DNA of 26,828 nt. Source: Verrucomicrobiota bacterium. Lineage in GTDB: Bacteria > Verrucomicrobiota > Verrucomicrobiia > Opitutales > Opitutaceae. Both the position numbers and the translations under genes were made by a program. The number at the start of each line of letters is the position of its first letter. Position 1 is the first letter of the stretch. The notes under the pieces were generated by a model, which saw only the letters and a program-made list of their open reading frames with translations, did not search any database and had not been told where the DNA came from. Shown piece after piece: positions 15,297 through 23,094 of the stretch. The stretch spans positions 1-26,828 of the forward strand of contig JAEZDN010000168.1 in NCBI GenBank assembly GCA_023433275.1, given 5' to 3'.

Positions 15297-16643
15297 ATGA
15301 TCCCCTCCCATCCCCTCATGGCGAACGCCGGGACCGGGGCGGACATCCCGGTCTGGCTGCTGGCGCCGTTTGTCGTGTTGCTGTTGTTGATCGCGGTGAT
15401 GCCGCTGACGCCGCACGCCCTGAAGTCGCGGTGGGAGCGCTATTACCCGCATGTTTCGTTGGGCTTGGGGGCGGGTGTGATCGGCTGGTACCTGCTGGCG
15501 ATGCCCGGAGGTGACGCCACCGTGGCCCATACGCTGGCGGAATATTTCTCGTTCATCTGCCTGATCGGGTCGCTGTTCGTCGTGGCGGGCGGCATCCACC
15601 TGCAGGTTCGCGACGAGGCCACGCCGTTGGCGAACGTCGCGTTCCTGGGCATCGGAGCGCTCATCGCCAACGTCATTGGCACGACGGGGGCTTCGATGGT
15701 CCTGATCCGACCATGGATTCGGATGAACAAGGTTCGAATCAGCGGTTACCACATCGTGTTCTTCATCTTCACGGTTTCGAACATCGGTGGCGCGCTGACC
15801 CCCATTGGTGATCCGCCGCTGTTTCTCGGATACCTTCGCGGCATACCCTTTTTCTGGTTGGTTGATCAGGTGATGGTGCAATGGCTGTTCACGCTCGGGC
15901 TGGTCCTGGCCGCCTTTTACGCGTGGGATCGCCGCAGCTATCGCCATGCGCCGCCGTCCATCCAGGGCCGGATTGACCGGCCCTCGGAGGGATTTCGTCT
16001 CACCGGCCGGATCAACCTGGTCTTTTTGGGCGTCATCATTGCCGCGGTGTTCCTGCCCGACCGCTATTTCATGCGGGAGGTGATCATGCTGGGAGCCGCC
16101 GGACTGTCCCATGTGCTGACTCCGGATCGGGTGCATCAGGCCAATGCCTTTACTTACGGGCCCATCAAGGAGGTCGCGTTCTTATTCGCTGGAATCTTTG
16201 CCACCATGATGCCGGCGCTAGGGTACATCGACCGGCATGGCGGGGACTTCGGGGTGGAGCGACCAATGCAATATTACGTTGCCACGGGCAGCCTCTCGTC
16301 GGTGCTCGACAATGCGCCCACCTACGCATCGTTCCTGCGATTGGCGGAGGCCACGGCGGTGGAGCGGGACGACGCGGCATTCGCGGGGCAGCGAGGGGAT
16401 GAGCCCGGGGTGCTCGCCGTGATGCGCGGGAGGCCGGGGGATGCCGCGCTGATCGTGGCAGTGAGCCTCGGGGCGGTTTTCTTCGGGGCGATGACCTACA
16501 TTGGCAACGGCCCGAACTTCATGGTGAAGTCCATCGCGGACAGCGCGGGCGTCAGGACGCCGACGTTCTTCGGTTATGTATTGAAATACAGCGTGCCAAT
16601 TCTCCTGCCGATCCTGTTGCTCGGTGGGTGGCTGTTTCTCTAG
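15297..16643 (+). CDS. NhaD-like sodium/proton antiporter (ion transporter superfamily)
   Basis: The 448-residue protein has about a dozen hydrophobic segments. Its two half-site motifs are SNIGGALTPIGDPP (161-174), with DNAPTYASF (338-346) and GNGPNFMVKSIA (403-414) in the second half. These are typical of NhaD-type Na+/H+ antiporters in the larger ArsB/citrate transporter superfamily. Its place directly behind the sodium-pumping decarboxylase suggests it converts the Na+ gradient to a proton gradient or closes the sodium cycle. A dicarboxylate (for example succinate) carrier of the same superfamily is the main alternative and cannot be excluded by eye. The start is ATG 15297 after a C-rich leader; another ATG at 15318 is possible. 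Confidence 0.8.
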   Translation: MIPSHPLMANAGTGADIPVWLLAPFVVLLLLIAVMPLTPHALKSRWERYYPHVSLGLGAGVIGWYLLAMPGGDATVAHTLAEYFSFICLIGSLFVVAGGIHLQVRDEATPLANVAFLGIGALIANVIGTTGASMVLIRPWIRMNKVRISGYHIVFFIFTVSNIGGALTPIGDPPLFLGYLRGIPFFWLVDQVMVQWLFTLGLVLAAFYAWDRRSYRHAPPSIQGRIDRPSEGFRLTGRINLVFLGVIIAAVFLPDRYFMREVIMLGAAGLSHVLTPDRVHQANAFTYGPIKEVAFLFAGIFATMMPALGYIDRHGGDFGVERPMQYYVATGSLSSVLDNAPTYASFLRLAEATAVERDDAAFAGQRGDEPGVLAVMRGRPGDAALIVAVSLGAVFFGAMTYIGNGPNFMVKSIADSAGVRTPTFFGYVLKYSVPILLPILLLGGWLFL

Positions 16644-16647
16644 GGGC

Positions 16648-17436
16648 ATGCGAACTTTCGAGATGAACCCTCCCAACCTTGACCTGACTTCAGCGCCACC
16701 CGCCCCGACGTGGTCGGTGACGAGGCTGGCGGAGGTGGATTCGACCCAGCGGGCGGCGGCGGCGCTGCCGCCGTGGTCCGCGGTGGTCGCGGCGCACCAG
16801 ACGTCGGGACGCGGGCAACGGGAGCGGACGTTCATGTCGGACCCGGGTGGGCTTTATGTGACGGCGGTTCTTCCGTTCGACGGCGATGCCGGGGCGTGGA
16901 AGGGATTCGCGCTGGCCATCGGCCGGGCGGTGCTGACGGCGCTGACGGCGTTGGGGATCGAGGACCTCCGCCTGCGGTGGCCCAACGACCTGATGATCGG
17001 CCCGCGGAAGATGGGGGGAATCCTGATCGAGCAGGGCGGGCCGCGCACGCTGCTGGTCGGGCTCGGGCTGAACATCACCAACCGCCCGTGGCTGGAGGAT
17101 CATTCGTTGCGCTATGTGGCGGGACGATTGCTCGATCATACGGACCGGGCGCTGACCGGACCGGACCAGTTGTTGGAACCGGTGTTGGAGGCATTTCGCC
17201 GCGCGCACGGGGAGTTTGAAACCCGTCGGTTTGCCGGCATGACGGCGGACCTGAATCAATGCTGGGGGGTGCGCCGGCATGTGTGGCTGGAGTCCGTGGC
17301 GGAGGTCGAACTGCCGGCGACGGAGGGGACCTTCGCGGGGATAGACGACCGGGGGCGGGTGCTTTTGGCTCAGCCCGACGGCACGGTGGTGGGAGTCCCC
17401 GAGCATCACATCCAGCGGCTGGTCGAGGTGGAGTGA
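16648..17436 (+). CDS. birA: Biotin-[acetyl-CoA-carboxylase] ligase (BirA, class I)
   Basis: The 262-residue protein attaches biotin to carrier lysines via biotinyl-AMP. The ATP/biotin loop GRGQRERTF (54-62), WPNDLM (111-116) and KMGGILIE (121-128) are present. The C-terminal SH3-like domain (GVRRHVWLE... to HHIQRLV) is complete. There is no N-terminal winged-helix, so it is a class I ligase without the repressor function of E. coli BirA. The start is either 16648 (AGGGG just upstream) or 16663; I chose the first. It begins 4 bp after the antiporter stop, so co-transcription is likely. Its presence gives the cluster its own means of charging the carrier at 13204. Confidence 0.92.
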   Translation: MRTFEMNPPNLDLTSAPPAPTWSVTRLAEVDSTQRAAAALPPWSAVVAAHQTSGRGQRERTFMSDPGGLYVTAVLPFDGDAGAWKGFALAIGRAVLTALTALGIEDLRLRWPNDLMIGPRKMGGILIEQGGPRTLLVGLGLNITNRPWLEDHSLRYVAGRLLDHTDRALTGPDQLLEPVLEAFRRAHGEFETRRFAGMTADLNQCWGVRRHVWLESVAEVELPATEGTFAGIDDRGRVLLAQPDGTVVGVPEHHIQRLVEVE

Positions 17437-17442
17437 GGACCT

Positions 17443-17459
17443 CGGGCACGTCTTGCCCG
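17443..17459 (+). terminator. Possible terminator hairpin after birA
   Basis: The perfect 6-bp stem CGGGCA/TGCCCG has a 5-nt loop and begins 6 bp after the birA stop codon. No T-run follows. It could close the metabolic transcription unit. Confidence 0.35.
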
Positions 17460-17687
17460 GCGAATGGTGCTGACGGGCCTCGCGCACAGATCGCGGAGCA
17501 CGCGGACGAGTTTGGGGACAATTTCGCCCCGCACCGCCGGGGGGTGTTGCCCAGAAGGAACTGTCCAACGAGGCTGATGATTACCGGCGAGAATCACGCA
17601 CCAGGACAGGATTCATTCACCACGAAAGACACGGGATACACGAAAGAGGGGAGGGAGGCGCGAGGTGGGAAAAGCTTTTGGCGGTGG

Positions 17688-17754
17688 ATCGTTCTCGTTC
17701 TCGTCGTGCTTCGCGTTCTCCTGGGTTTGGAAAAAGAGCGAGAACGAGAACGAT
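17688..17754. repeat. Perfect 16-bp inverted repeat of GAGAACGAGAACG words
   Basis: The left arm ATCGTTCTCGTTCTCG (17688-17703) is the exact reverse complement of 17739-17754, with a 35-nt loop. A degenerate further repeat (GAGAACGAGAATGAG) continues to 17772. Low GC and word repetition set it apart from the surrounding DNA. It may be a dispersed intergenic repeat or a hairpin RNA end. Confidence 0.7.
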
Positions 17755-17800
17755 TATGAGAACGAGAATGAGTTAGGGTTGTAAGGTGCTCATATGCTCA

Positions 17801-17952
17801 GCCGGACTCATGCAGTCGGAATGCGATTGCGCAGCGTGCGCGGTCGAACGGTTCAGTTGTAGTGACGTGGCTCGGTCCACGCCCTTGGTGCCCGCAGCGA
17901 GAAAAGGGGGGCGGTCAAGCCGCGCCTCTACATCCAACTGCATCGTTCCGGC
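17801..17952 (-). repeat. Complete 150-bp repeat, inverted orientation (copy 3)
   Basis: Terminal repeats GCCGGACTCATGCAG (17801-17815) and CTGCATCGTTCCGGC (17938-17952) match those of copy 1. The interior is the reverse complement of copy 1: the words GCGCGGTCGAACGGTT and GGCGGTCAAGCCGCGCC correspond to positions 104-120 and 33-49 read backwards. The inner inverted pair (17858-17932) is partly decayed. No target-site duplication was obvious. Confidence 0.78.
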
Positions 17953-18086
17953 GCAGGGTGGCGTTTTGGACGGATCGTTCTACAGACGAGGGCGCGGTCG
18001 GTCGAAGGGTCAGTGACATGCATCCGGTCTATTGGGAGAGCGAGGGCCGTGGAACCAACGGGAATTCGGGCAGTCGCACGGGATTG

Positions 18087-18143
18087 CCTGTTACCCCGAC
18101 AGGTTGAATTGGCCGGCGATGGGGCCGCATCGCCCGGCTGGAG
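18087..18143 (+). promoter_or_regulatory. Candidate structured leader RNA of the paralogue at 18169
   Basis: This stretch matches the leader at 2185-2244 in layout. Hairpin one is CCTGT/ACAGG (18087-18103). Ten bases later comes hairpin two, with upper stem GGCGATG/CATCGCC, loop GGGCCG, a single C bulge on the 3' side and a lower stem GGCC/GGCT. Compared with the other copy, the G-U pair in the upper stem becomes G-C and the lower stem is rebuilt with different bases, while the loop is kept. The 3' part before the ATG is a run of C blocks. Function is inferred. Confidence 0.45.
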
Positions 18144-18168
18144 TTGCACACCCCCGACCCCCACCCCC

Positions 18169-19095
18169 ATGGACCCCCTCCCTGAACGCCTGCGCGGCGT
18201 GATTGTTTGCTTGCTCGGTCTCGGCACGGCGTTGTCGATCCAAGCGAAGGATGAAACGGTGAGCACGGCGGTCTTCTCGCGCGTCAGCAAGGAGTACCGG
18301 CGCCAGCACCTCGCCGACGGCTCGTTCAAGCCGGAGTATTTTGCCCTCGGCAACGGGGGCATGGTGGACGGGACCACCCGGGACAAGACGGTCGAGCGGG
18401 TGGATTATCCGACGATCGCGCAGCTCATCCTGCCGGAACTGGCGAGGCAGGGTTATCACTATGCCAAGGATGCGAAGCAGGCGACGCTGTTGCTGGTGCT
18501 GCACTGGGGAAACACGGTTACGTACAGCGACATGGGCTTTCGGGAGCTACTGGGCCCGGCGTCGCAGGCGGCGGCGGCCATGCAGCAGTTGAAGAACGAC
18601 GGCCGGACGGGTGCCGATCTCGACGCCGCGGCCGCGGAGCTGGAGCGGGCGATCATGATGTTGGAAATGGAGCGGCTGATGAACAACCTGTACACGGCGC
18701 CGAACGCGCGGTTGCTCGGTTACATCGAGGATATCAATGACTCGAATGACATCCGGCGGCTCGTTGGGGTGGGGGCGGACCGGTACAACGATTTCATGGC
18801 CGACGTGCAGGAGTCGCGCTATTACGTGATCATCTCGGCGTACGACTTCAAAGAGATCACGGAGCATGGGCGGCAGAAGCTCCTGTGGGTCACCCGAGTG
18901 AGCGTGCGGGTGCCGGGCAACAGTTTCGATGACAGCGTGAGGGCGATGCTGAAGAACGCCTCGCATTATTTCGGCCGCGAGAGCGGCAAGTTGGTGCGAG
19001 GGGAAGAGGCCAAGGGGACGGTCGAACTGGGCGACCTGAAGTTCCTGGGCGAGGCCAGTGCGACGGAGAAACGGGGCCAGGAAGTTAAAAAATGA
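18169..19095 (+). CDS. Secreted paralogue family, type B, copy 1 (function unknown)
   Basis: The 308-residue product heads the type B array. The signal peptide is about residues 1-26 (ending SIQA). Family blocks are DGSFKPEYFALGNGG (50-64), ARQGYHYAKDAKQATLLLVLHWG (92-114), NARLLGYIEDINDSNDIRR (179-197), RYYVIISAYDF (217-227), WVTRVSVRVPGNSF (240-253) and KGTVELGDLKFLGEA (282-296). It is the most divergent type B copy. The otherwise fixed AGGGDRY motif reads VGVGADRY here (199-206), and its first block has EYRRQHLADG instead of GYKREK. The middle (120-175) is an Ala/Leu/Met-rich, probably helical stretch. Mature protein has no cysteine and ends in Lys-Lys. The ATG at 18169 is chosen over an upstream in-frame ATG at 18013 because the signal peptide begins here. 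It overlaps the next gene by ATGA. Confidence 0.9.
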   Translation: MDPLPERLRGVIVCLLGLGTALSIQAKDETVSTAVFSRVSKEYRRQHLADGSFKPEYFALGNGGMVDGTTRDKTVERVDYPTIAQLILPELARQGYHYAKDAKQATLLLVLHWGNTVTYSDMGFRELLGPASQAAAAMQQLKNDGRTGADLDAAAAELERAIMMLEMERLMNNLYTAPNARLLGYIEDINDSNDIRRLVGVGADRYNDFMADVQESRYYVIISAYDFKEITEHGRQKLLWVTRVSVRVPGNSFDDSVRAMLKNASHYFGRESGKLVRGEEAKGTVELGDLKFLGEASATEKRGQEVKK

Positions 19096-19988
19096 AAGCT
19101 GTGGGCGCATTGGTCCTCGTTGGAGCGTGGGTGGGGCTGACCACGGGTTCAGGGATCGCGGAGGAAACCGTCGCCACGGCGGTCTATTCGCGCGTCAGTC
19201 ACGGTTACAAGCGGGAGAAGGGAAAGGACGGGCGCTTCAGGCCCGAATATTACGCCTTGGCGAATGGCGGGCTCATCGAGGGCACGGTGCGCGACCACAC
19301 CATCGAACGGGTGACGTACCCCGAGGTGGCCGAAATCGCCGGGAGGTTCCTGCACCAGCAGGGTTACCATTATGCCCAGAGCAAGGAGCAGGCGACGCTG
19401 CTGCTGGTGCTGAACTGGGGCGCAACGCGTGTTTACGACCACGTGAACTACACCCATGCCGTCCAGCAGCTGGGTCAGGAGGTGAGCGAGTCAAAACAGT
19501 CGGGGATGTTCAAGCCCACCGGAGAGAATGAGAATCGGCCGGTCGATTTTACGCTGATGGAAATGGAGAATCGGGTCCGCGACGCCCGCAACCGGCCCAA
19601 CGCCAAAATCATTGGATATCTGGATGCAATTAATGAGGCGGACGGAATCCAGCGCTGGGCGGGCGGTGGCGACCGCTACCGCGACCTGCTGGCGGATCTC
19701 GAAGAGCCACGCTATTACATCGTGATTTCGGCGTACGATTTCCCCGGGTTGCTGCAGACCCAGAAGAAGAAGCTACTCTGGCAGACGCGGGTGAGCGTTC
19801 GCTCCGCGGGAAACCGCTTCGACGAGAGCTTCGTGCCGATGTTCAGGAGCGCTGCGAAGTACTTCGGACAGGACAGCGGGAAGTTGGTGCGCGCGGAAGA
19901 GAGCAAGGGCACGGTGGAGTTCGGGGATTTGAAATTTCTCGGGGAAGCGCAACAGCCGGCTAAGCCGGCCACGGCGACCAAACCATGA
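19092..19988 (+). CDS. Secreted paralogue family, type B, copy 2 (function unknown)
   Basis: The 298-residue product has a signal peptide to about residue 23 (GSGIA). Family blocks are HGYKREKGKDGRFRPEYYALANGG (37-60), QQGYHYAQSKEQATLLLVLNWG (89-110), RYYIVISAYDF (207-217), WQTRVSVRSAGNRF (230-243) and KGTVEFGDLKFLGEA (272-286). The segment INEADGIQRWAGGGDRY (180-196) has the DGIQR form of the type A proteins, where other type B copies have SNDIRR. This makes it an intermediate or a product of exchange. It is the only copy whose final residue is Pro rather than Lys (…ATATKP). It is coupled at both ends by 4-bp ATGA overlaps, with AGGAAG upstream of its start. Confidence 0.9.
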   Translation: MKAVGALVLVGAWVGLTTGSGIAEETVATAVYSRVSHGYKREKGKDGRFRPEYYALANGGLIEGTVRDHTIERVTYPEVAEIAGRFLHQQGYHYAQSKEQATLLLVLNWGATRVYDHVNYTHAVQQLGQEVSESKQSGMFKPTGENENRPVDFTLMEMENRVRDARNRPNAKIIGYLDAINEADGIQRWAGGGDRYRDLLADLEEPRYYIVISAYDFPGLLQTQKKKLLWQTRVSVRSAGNRFDESFVPMFRSAAKYFGQDSGKLVRAEESKGTVEFGDLKFLGEAQQPAKPATATKP

Positions 19989-20809
19989 ATGCATCGCGTA
20001 GAATCCTGATCGGGGTCGTGCTGATGGCGGTCACCGTTGGCGCGGGTGCAGCCGAGGAGACGGTTGCCACTGCGCTGTATGCCCGCGTGGGTCATGGGTA
20101 CAAGCGGGAGAAGAACAAGGACGGGAGCTTCAAGATCGAGTATTACGCCCTCAGCAACGGCGGGCGCCTCGATGGCACCGCGCGGGACAACTCCGTGGAC
20201 AAGGTGACGTATCCCGAAGTGGCCGGCACCGCGTCGCGCCTGCTGGCGCAGCAAAATTATCATTACGCGCAACGGGAGGATCAGGCGACGCTTCTTATCC
20301 TGCTGCAGTGGGGGAATACCATCCCGTTCGATCGCATCACCTATGACCTAGCGATCAAGGAGAAGGATGTGGGCAAGATCCTCGCGTTGAACCAGGTGCG
20401 GGACCAGATCAACGAGGACAATGCGCGGATCTTGGGCTTCATGGACGAGTTGGCGGATTCGAACGACATCCGGCGCCATGCCGGCGGCGGCGATCGTTAT
20501 TCAGACTTGATCACCGACGTGGAGGAGGCCCGCTATTACATCATGATCTCCGCCTATGATTTCAAGGAGCTCAAGCAGCACGGCAAGCGGACGCTGCTCT
20601 GGCAGGTCCGCGTCAGCGTGCAGTCGCCGGGGAATAGTTTCGGGGAGACCTTTGTGCCCATGCTGCGGAGCGCCTCGAAATACTTCGGCCAGGACAGCCG
20701 AAAGATCGTGCGATCCGAGGAACCCAAGGGCCGGGTGGATTTGGGCGATCTAAAGTTCTTGGGCGAGGCAAGAGGGGCCCCGGCGTCCAAGGAGGACGCA
20801 AAGAAATGA
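19985..20809 (+). CDS. Secreted paralogue family, type B, copy 3, shortest member (function unknown)
   Basis: The 274-residue product is the minimal form of the family. The signal peptide runs to about residue 23 (GAGAA). Between the LQWG block (107-110) and NARILGFMDELADSNDIRRHAGGGDRY (146-172) there are only about 35 residues, against about 100 in the long copies. This shows the central region is dispensable for the fold. Later blocks RYYIMISAYDF (183-193), WQVRVSVQSPGNSF (206-219) and KGRVDLGDLKFLGEA (248-262) are complete. No cysteine is present, and the tail ends in Lys-Lys. It closes the first coupled run of three genes. Its start, on the ATGA overlap, lacks a Shine-Dalgarno sequence. 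A hairpin and 231 bp separate it from the next copy. Confidence 0.9.
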   Translation: MNASRRILIGVVLMAVTVGAGAAEETVATALYARVGHGYKREKNKDGSFKIEYYALSNGGRLDGTARDNSVDKVTYPEVAGTASRLLAQQNYHYAQREDQATLLILLQWGNTIPFDRITYDLAIKEKDVGKILALNQVRDQINEDNARILGFMDELADSNDIRRHAGGGDRYSDLITDVEEARYYIMISAYDFKELKQHGKRTLLWQVRVSVQSPGNSFGETFVPMLRSASKYFGQDSRKIVRSEEPKGRVDLGDLKFLGEARGAPASKEDAKK

Positions 20810-20825
20810 AAGGGTCCACGATGAT

Positions 20826-20862
20826 GCCCGGCGATTCTCGAGGCTTCCCATTTTCGGCGGGC
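20826..20862 (+). terminator. Hairpin between the two runs of type B genes
   Basis: GCCCGGCGA (20826-20834) pairs with TCGGCGGGC (20854-20862) with one G-G mismatch, around a 19-nt loop, 17 bp after the stop codon. TGATTAAAA follows instead of a T-run. It could end or attenuate transcription from the first run. Confidence 0.35.
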
Positions 20863-21040
20863 TGATTAAAACCATGAGTTACCACGCCCATGAATGTCGC
20901 GCCCCAGACTGCCCCGCTGGCTGCGAGTTGGTTGCTCGTGTCCCGGGGTGGTCGGTCGCCGCGTCGAAGCGAAGGCGGGCGGGTGGCTGCCCTGATTCCT
21001 AACAAGTGAGAGCAGAGCCAAACCCAAGAAGGAGCACCAA

Positions 21041-22072
21041 ATGATGAACCCTAAATGGAAAAACGTGATGGTCGTTTTGACGGGCGCGGCCGCGGGCGCG
21101 GCCACGGGCTGGGGCGCGGAGGCCACTGTGACCACCGCAGTATATTCGAAGACGGGCAACGGCTACAAACGGGTGAAGGCGAAAAACGGGAGCTTCCGGC
21201 CTGAGTATTATGCGCTGAGCAACGGCGGGCGCATCGCCGGCACGGTGCGGGATATCACCGTCGACCGGGTCACCTATGAGGAGGTGGCGGACATCGCCAT
21301 GCGCGTACTGGGCGAGCAAAATTACCACTACGCCCAAACCAAGGAGCAGGCGAAGCTCCTGGTGGTGCTCCAGTGGGGCAGCACGCTGGCGGTGGACGGG
21401 TCGCAAAAACAAATGAACCTGGCGGAGACCCAGGTCGCAATGGACACACTTGCGACGATGCAGACGGACCTGAAAAGCAAGTTGATGTCCGAAAACCCCA
21501 ACCTGTCCGGGGCCGAGGCCGAGGGCATTGCCCGGAACACCACCGCGGGATTCGGGCCCAGCATTACCGACCCCGCCTACCGCAACGAGCACGCCGCGAT
21601 TAGCGCATCGGTCGGCGCACTCGAGGGCGGAATGTTGAAGTCGATGGTGGACAACCGGGCGCGGGACGAGCTGAACCAGCGAAACGCGCGGGTGCTGGGT
21701 TACATGGATGACCTGGCCGATTCCAACGACATCCGGCGCTATGCGGGCGGCGGCGATCGATATTCAGACCTGATCGCGGACGTGGAGGAGTCGCGGTATT
21801 ACATCGTGATCTCGGCGTATGATTTTCCGGAGCTCACCAAGAAGTCCAAGCAGAAGCTGTTGTGGCAGACGCGCGTGAGCGTGAGGTCGCCCGGCAATGC
21901 CTTCGATGACAGCGTGGCCGCGATGCTGAAGAGCGCCTCGAAACACTTTGGCCAGAACACCGGAAAACTGGTGCGGGCCGAGGAGACCAAGGGCACGGTG
22001 GAGTTCGGCGATTTGCGATTCCTGGGCGAAGCCAAGGAGCCGAACGAGTCATCCGAGAAGGGGGCGAAATGA
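21041..22072 (+). CDS. Secreted paralogue family, type B, copy 4 (function unknown)
   Basis: The 343-residue product heads the second coupled run. AAGGAG lies nine bases before the ATG, the clearest Shine-Dalgarno sequence in the array. An adjacent ATG at 21044 is an alternative start. The signal peptide runs to about residue 26 (GWGA). Blocks are GYKRVKAKNGSFRPEYYALSNGG (41-63), EQNYHYAQTKEQAKLLVVLQWG (92-113), SNDIRRYAGGGDRYSDL (228-244), RYYIVISAYDF (252-262) and WQTRVSVRSPGNAF (275-288). The long middle carries NTTAGFGPSIT (166-176) followed by NEHAAISASVG, an insert shared with the copies at 22069 and 24011 only. No cysteine is present, and the tail ends GAK. It overlaps the next gene by ATGA. 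Confidence 0.9.
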   Translation: MMNPKWKNVMVVLTGAAAGAATGWGAEATVTTAVYSKTGNGYKRVKAKNGSFRPEYYALSNGGRIAGTVRDITVDRVTYEEVADIAMRVLGEQNYHYAQTKEQAKLLVVLQWGSTLAVDGSQKQMNLAETQVAMDTLATMQTDLKSKLMSENPNLSGAEAEGIARNTTAGFGPSITDPAYRNEHAAISASVGALEGGMLKSMVDNRARDELNQRNARVLGYMDDLADSNDIRRYAGGGDRYSDLIADVEESRYYIVISAYDFPELTKKSKQKLLWQTRVSVRSPGNAFDDSVAAMLKSASKHFGQNTGKLVRAEETKGTVEFGDLRFLGEAKEPNESSEKGAK

Positions 22073-23094
22073 ACTTTGCCGGTCGGTATGTTCTGGCGGC
22101 GGCGGTCGTGGCCCTGGGGGCAACCGCCGGCGGGGCCAAGGACGAAACCGTGGCGACGGCCCTGTATTCGCGGGTCGACAAGTCGTACAAGCGGGAGAAG
22201 GCGCGGGATGGGAGCTTCAAGCCCGAGTACTACGCGTTGAGCAACGGGGGGCGCATCGCCGGGACCGCGAGCGACATCACCGTGGACCGGGTCACGTACC
22301 CGCAAGTGGCGGAGATCGCCACGCGCCTGCTGGCGCAGCAGAATTATCGTTACGCCCAGACGAAGGAGCAGGCGAAGCTCCTGCTGGTGTTGCAGTGGGG
22401 CAGCACCCTGGCGCCAAACGGGGATCGCAAGGAGATGAACGTCGCCGCCGCCAGGTCCGCCATGGCCACGCTCAGCGAAATGCAGAGCAATGTTCGCAAC
22501 AATCCCGCCAAGCAAACGACGGGACCGAATGGATTCCTTTCCTATGCCGGCGAGGATGTGGCCAAGAACACCACGGCGGGGCTGGGGCCGAGTCCGCAGG
22601 ATGTGCGGGCGGACAACGAGGTCATGGCGGTGCACCATTCCGCCCTGGCGGCGGAGGGGCAGTTCCTGCAGATGATGGTGGACGACCGGGTCAGGGACCA
22701 GTTGAACCAGATGAACGCCCGCGTGCTCGGGTACCTGGATGACCTGTCCGATTCCAACGACATCCGGCGCTATGCGGGCGGCGGCGACCGTTACAACGAC
22801 CTGATCACCGACGTGGAGGAAGCGCGGTATTACATCGTGGTGTCGGCGTACGATTTCCAGGAATTGCTGAAGACGAAGAAGCAGAAGCTGCTCTGGCAGA
22901 CGCGGGTGAGCGTGCGTTCGCCGGGAAATTCGTTCGACGACAGCTATGCGGCGATGCTGAAGAGCGCCTCGAAATATTTCGGCCAAAACAGCGGGAAATT
23001 GGTGCGGGGCGAGGAGAGCAAGGGCACGGTTGAGCTGGGTGATTTGAAATTCCTCGGCGAGGCGAAGAAGCCGGTTAAGGAAAAGGGCAAATGA
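22069..23094 (+). CDS. Secreted paralogue family, type B, copy 5 (function unknown)
   Basis: The 341-residue product has a signal peptide to about residue 22 (TAGGA). Family blocks are KSYKREKARDGSFKPEYYALSNGG, QQNYRYAQTKEQAKLLLVLQWG, SNDIRRYAGGGDRYNDL, RYYIVVSAYDF, WQTRVSVRSPGNSF and KGTVELGDLKFLGEA. The central insert appears in a drifted form, NTTAGLGPSPQD (from residue 167), and the following NEHAA element has become NEVMAVHHS. So the insert is recognisable but less conserved than in the copies at 21041 and 24011. Mature protein is cysteine-free and ends VKEKGK. AAGGGGG lies just before the start, and there are ATGA overlaps on both sides. Confidence 0.9.
   Translation: MNFAGRYVLAAAVVALGATAGGAKDETVATALYSRVDKSYKREKARDGSFKPEYYALSNGGRIAGTASDITVDRVTYPQVAEIATRLLAQQNYRYAQTKEQAKLLLVLQWGSTLAPNGDRKEMNVAAARSAMATLSEMQSNVRNNPAKQTTGPNGFLSYAGEDVAKNTTAGLGPSPQDVRADNEVMAVHHSALAAEGQFLQMMVDDRVRDQLNQMNARVLGYLDDLSDSNDIRRYAGGGDRYNDLITDVEEARYYIVVSAYDFQELLKTKKQKLLWQTRVSVRSPGNSFDDSYAAMLKSASKYFGQNSGKLVRGEESKGTVELGDLKFLGEAKKPVKEKGK

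Larger units (their letters stand above)
17437..18168. other. Repeat-rich gene-free stretch between metabolic cluster and paralogue array
   Basis: The 732 bp hold no convincing gene. In order they contain four things: a small hairpin CGGGCA-CGTCT-TGCCCG (17443-17459) after birA; a short stretch of CACGAAAGACACG-type repeated words (17617-17650); a perfect 16-bp inverted repeat built of GAGAACGAGAACG words (17688-17754); and a complete inverted copy of the 150-bp element (17801-17952). The last part is the leader of the paralogue at 18169. No clear promoter consensus was seen. Confidence 0.7.

Noticed and set aside
13158..16136. Very long minus-strand open frame (992 codons)
   Set aside because: It lies opposite five clearly conserved genes. 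Its product is His/Arg/Gln-rich with no motifs, which is the usual antisense effect of GC-rich codon use.
20874..21002. Small open frame of 42 codons with four Cys between two paralogues
   Set aside because: It has a readable ATG and TAA but no ribosome site, an odd Arg-rich end and no support beyond being open. It is left as unproven.
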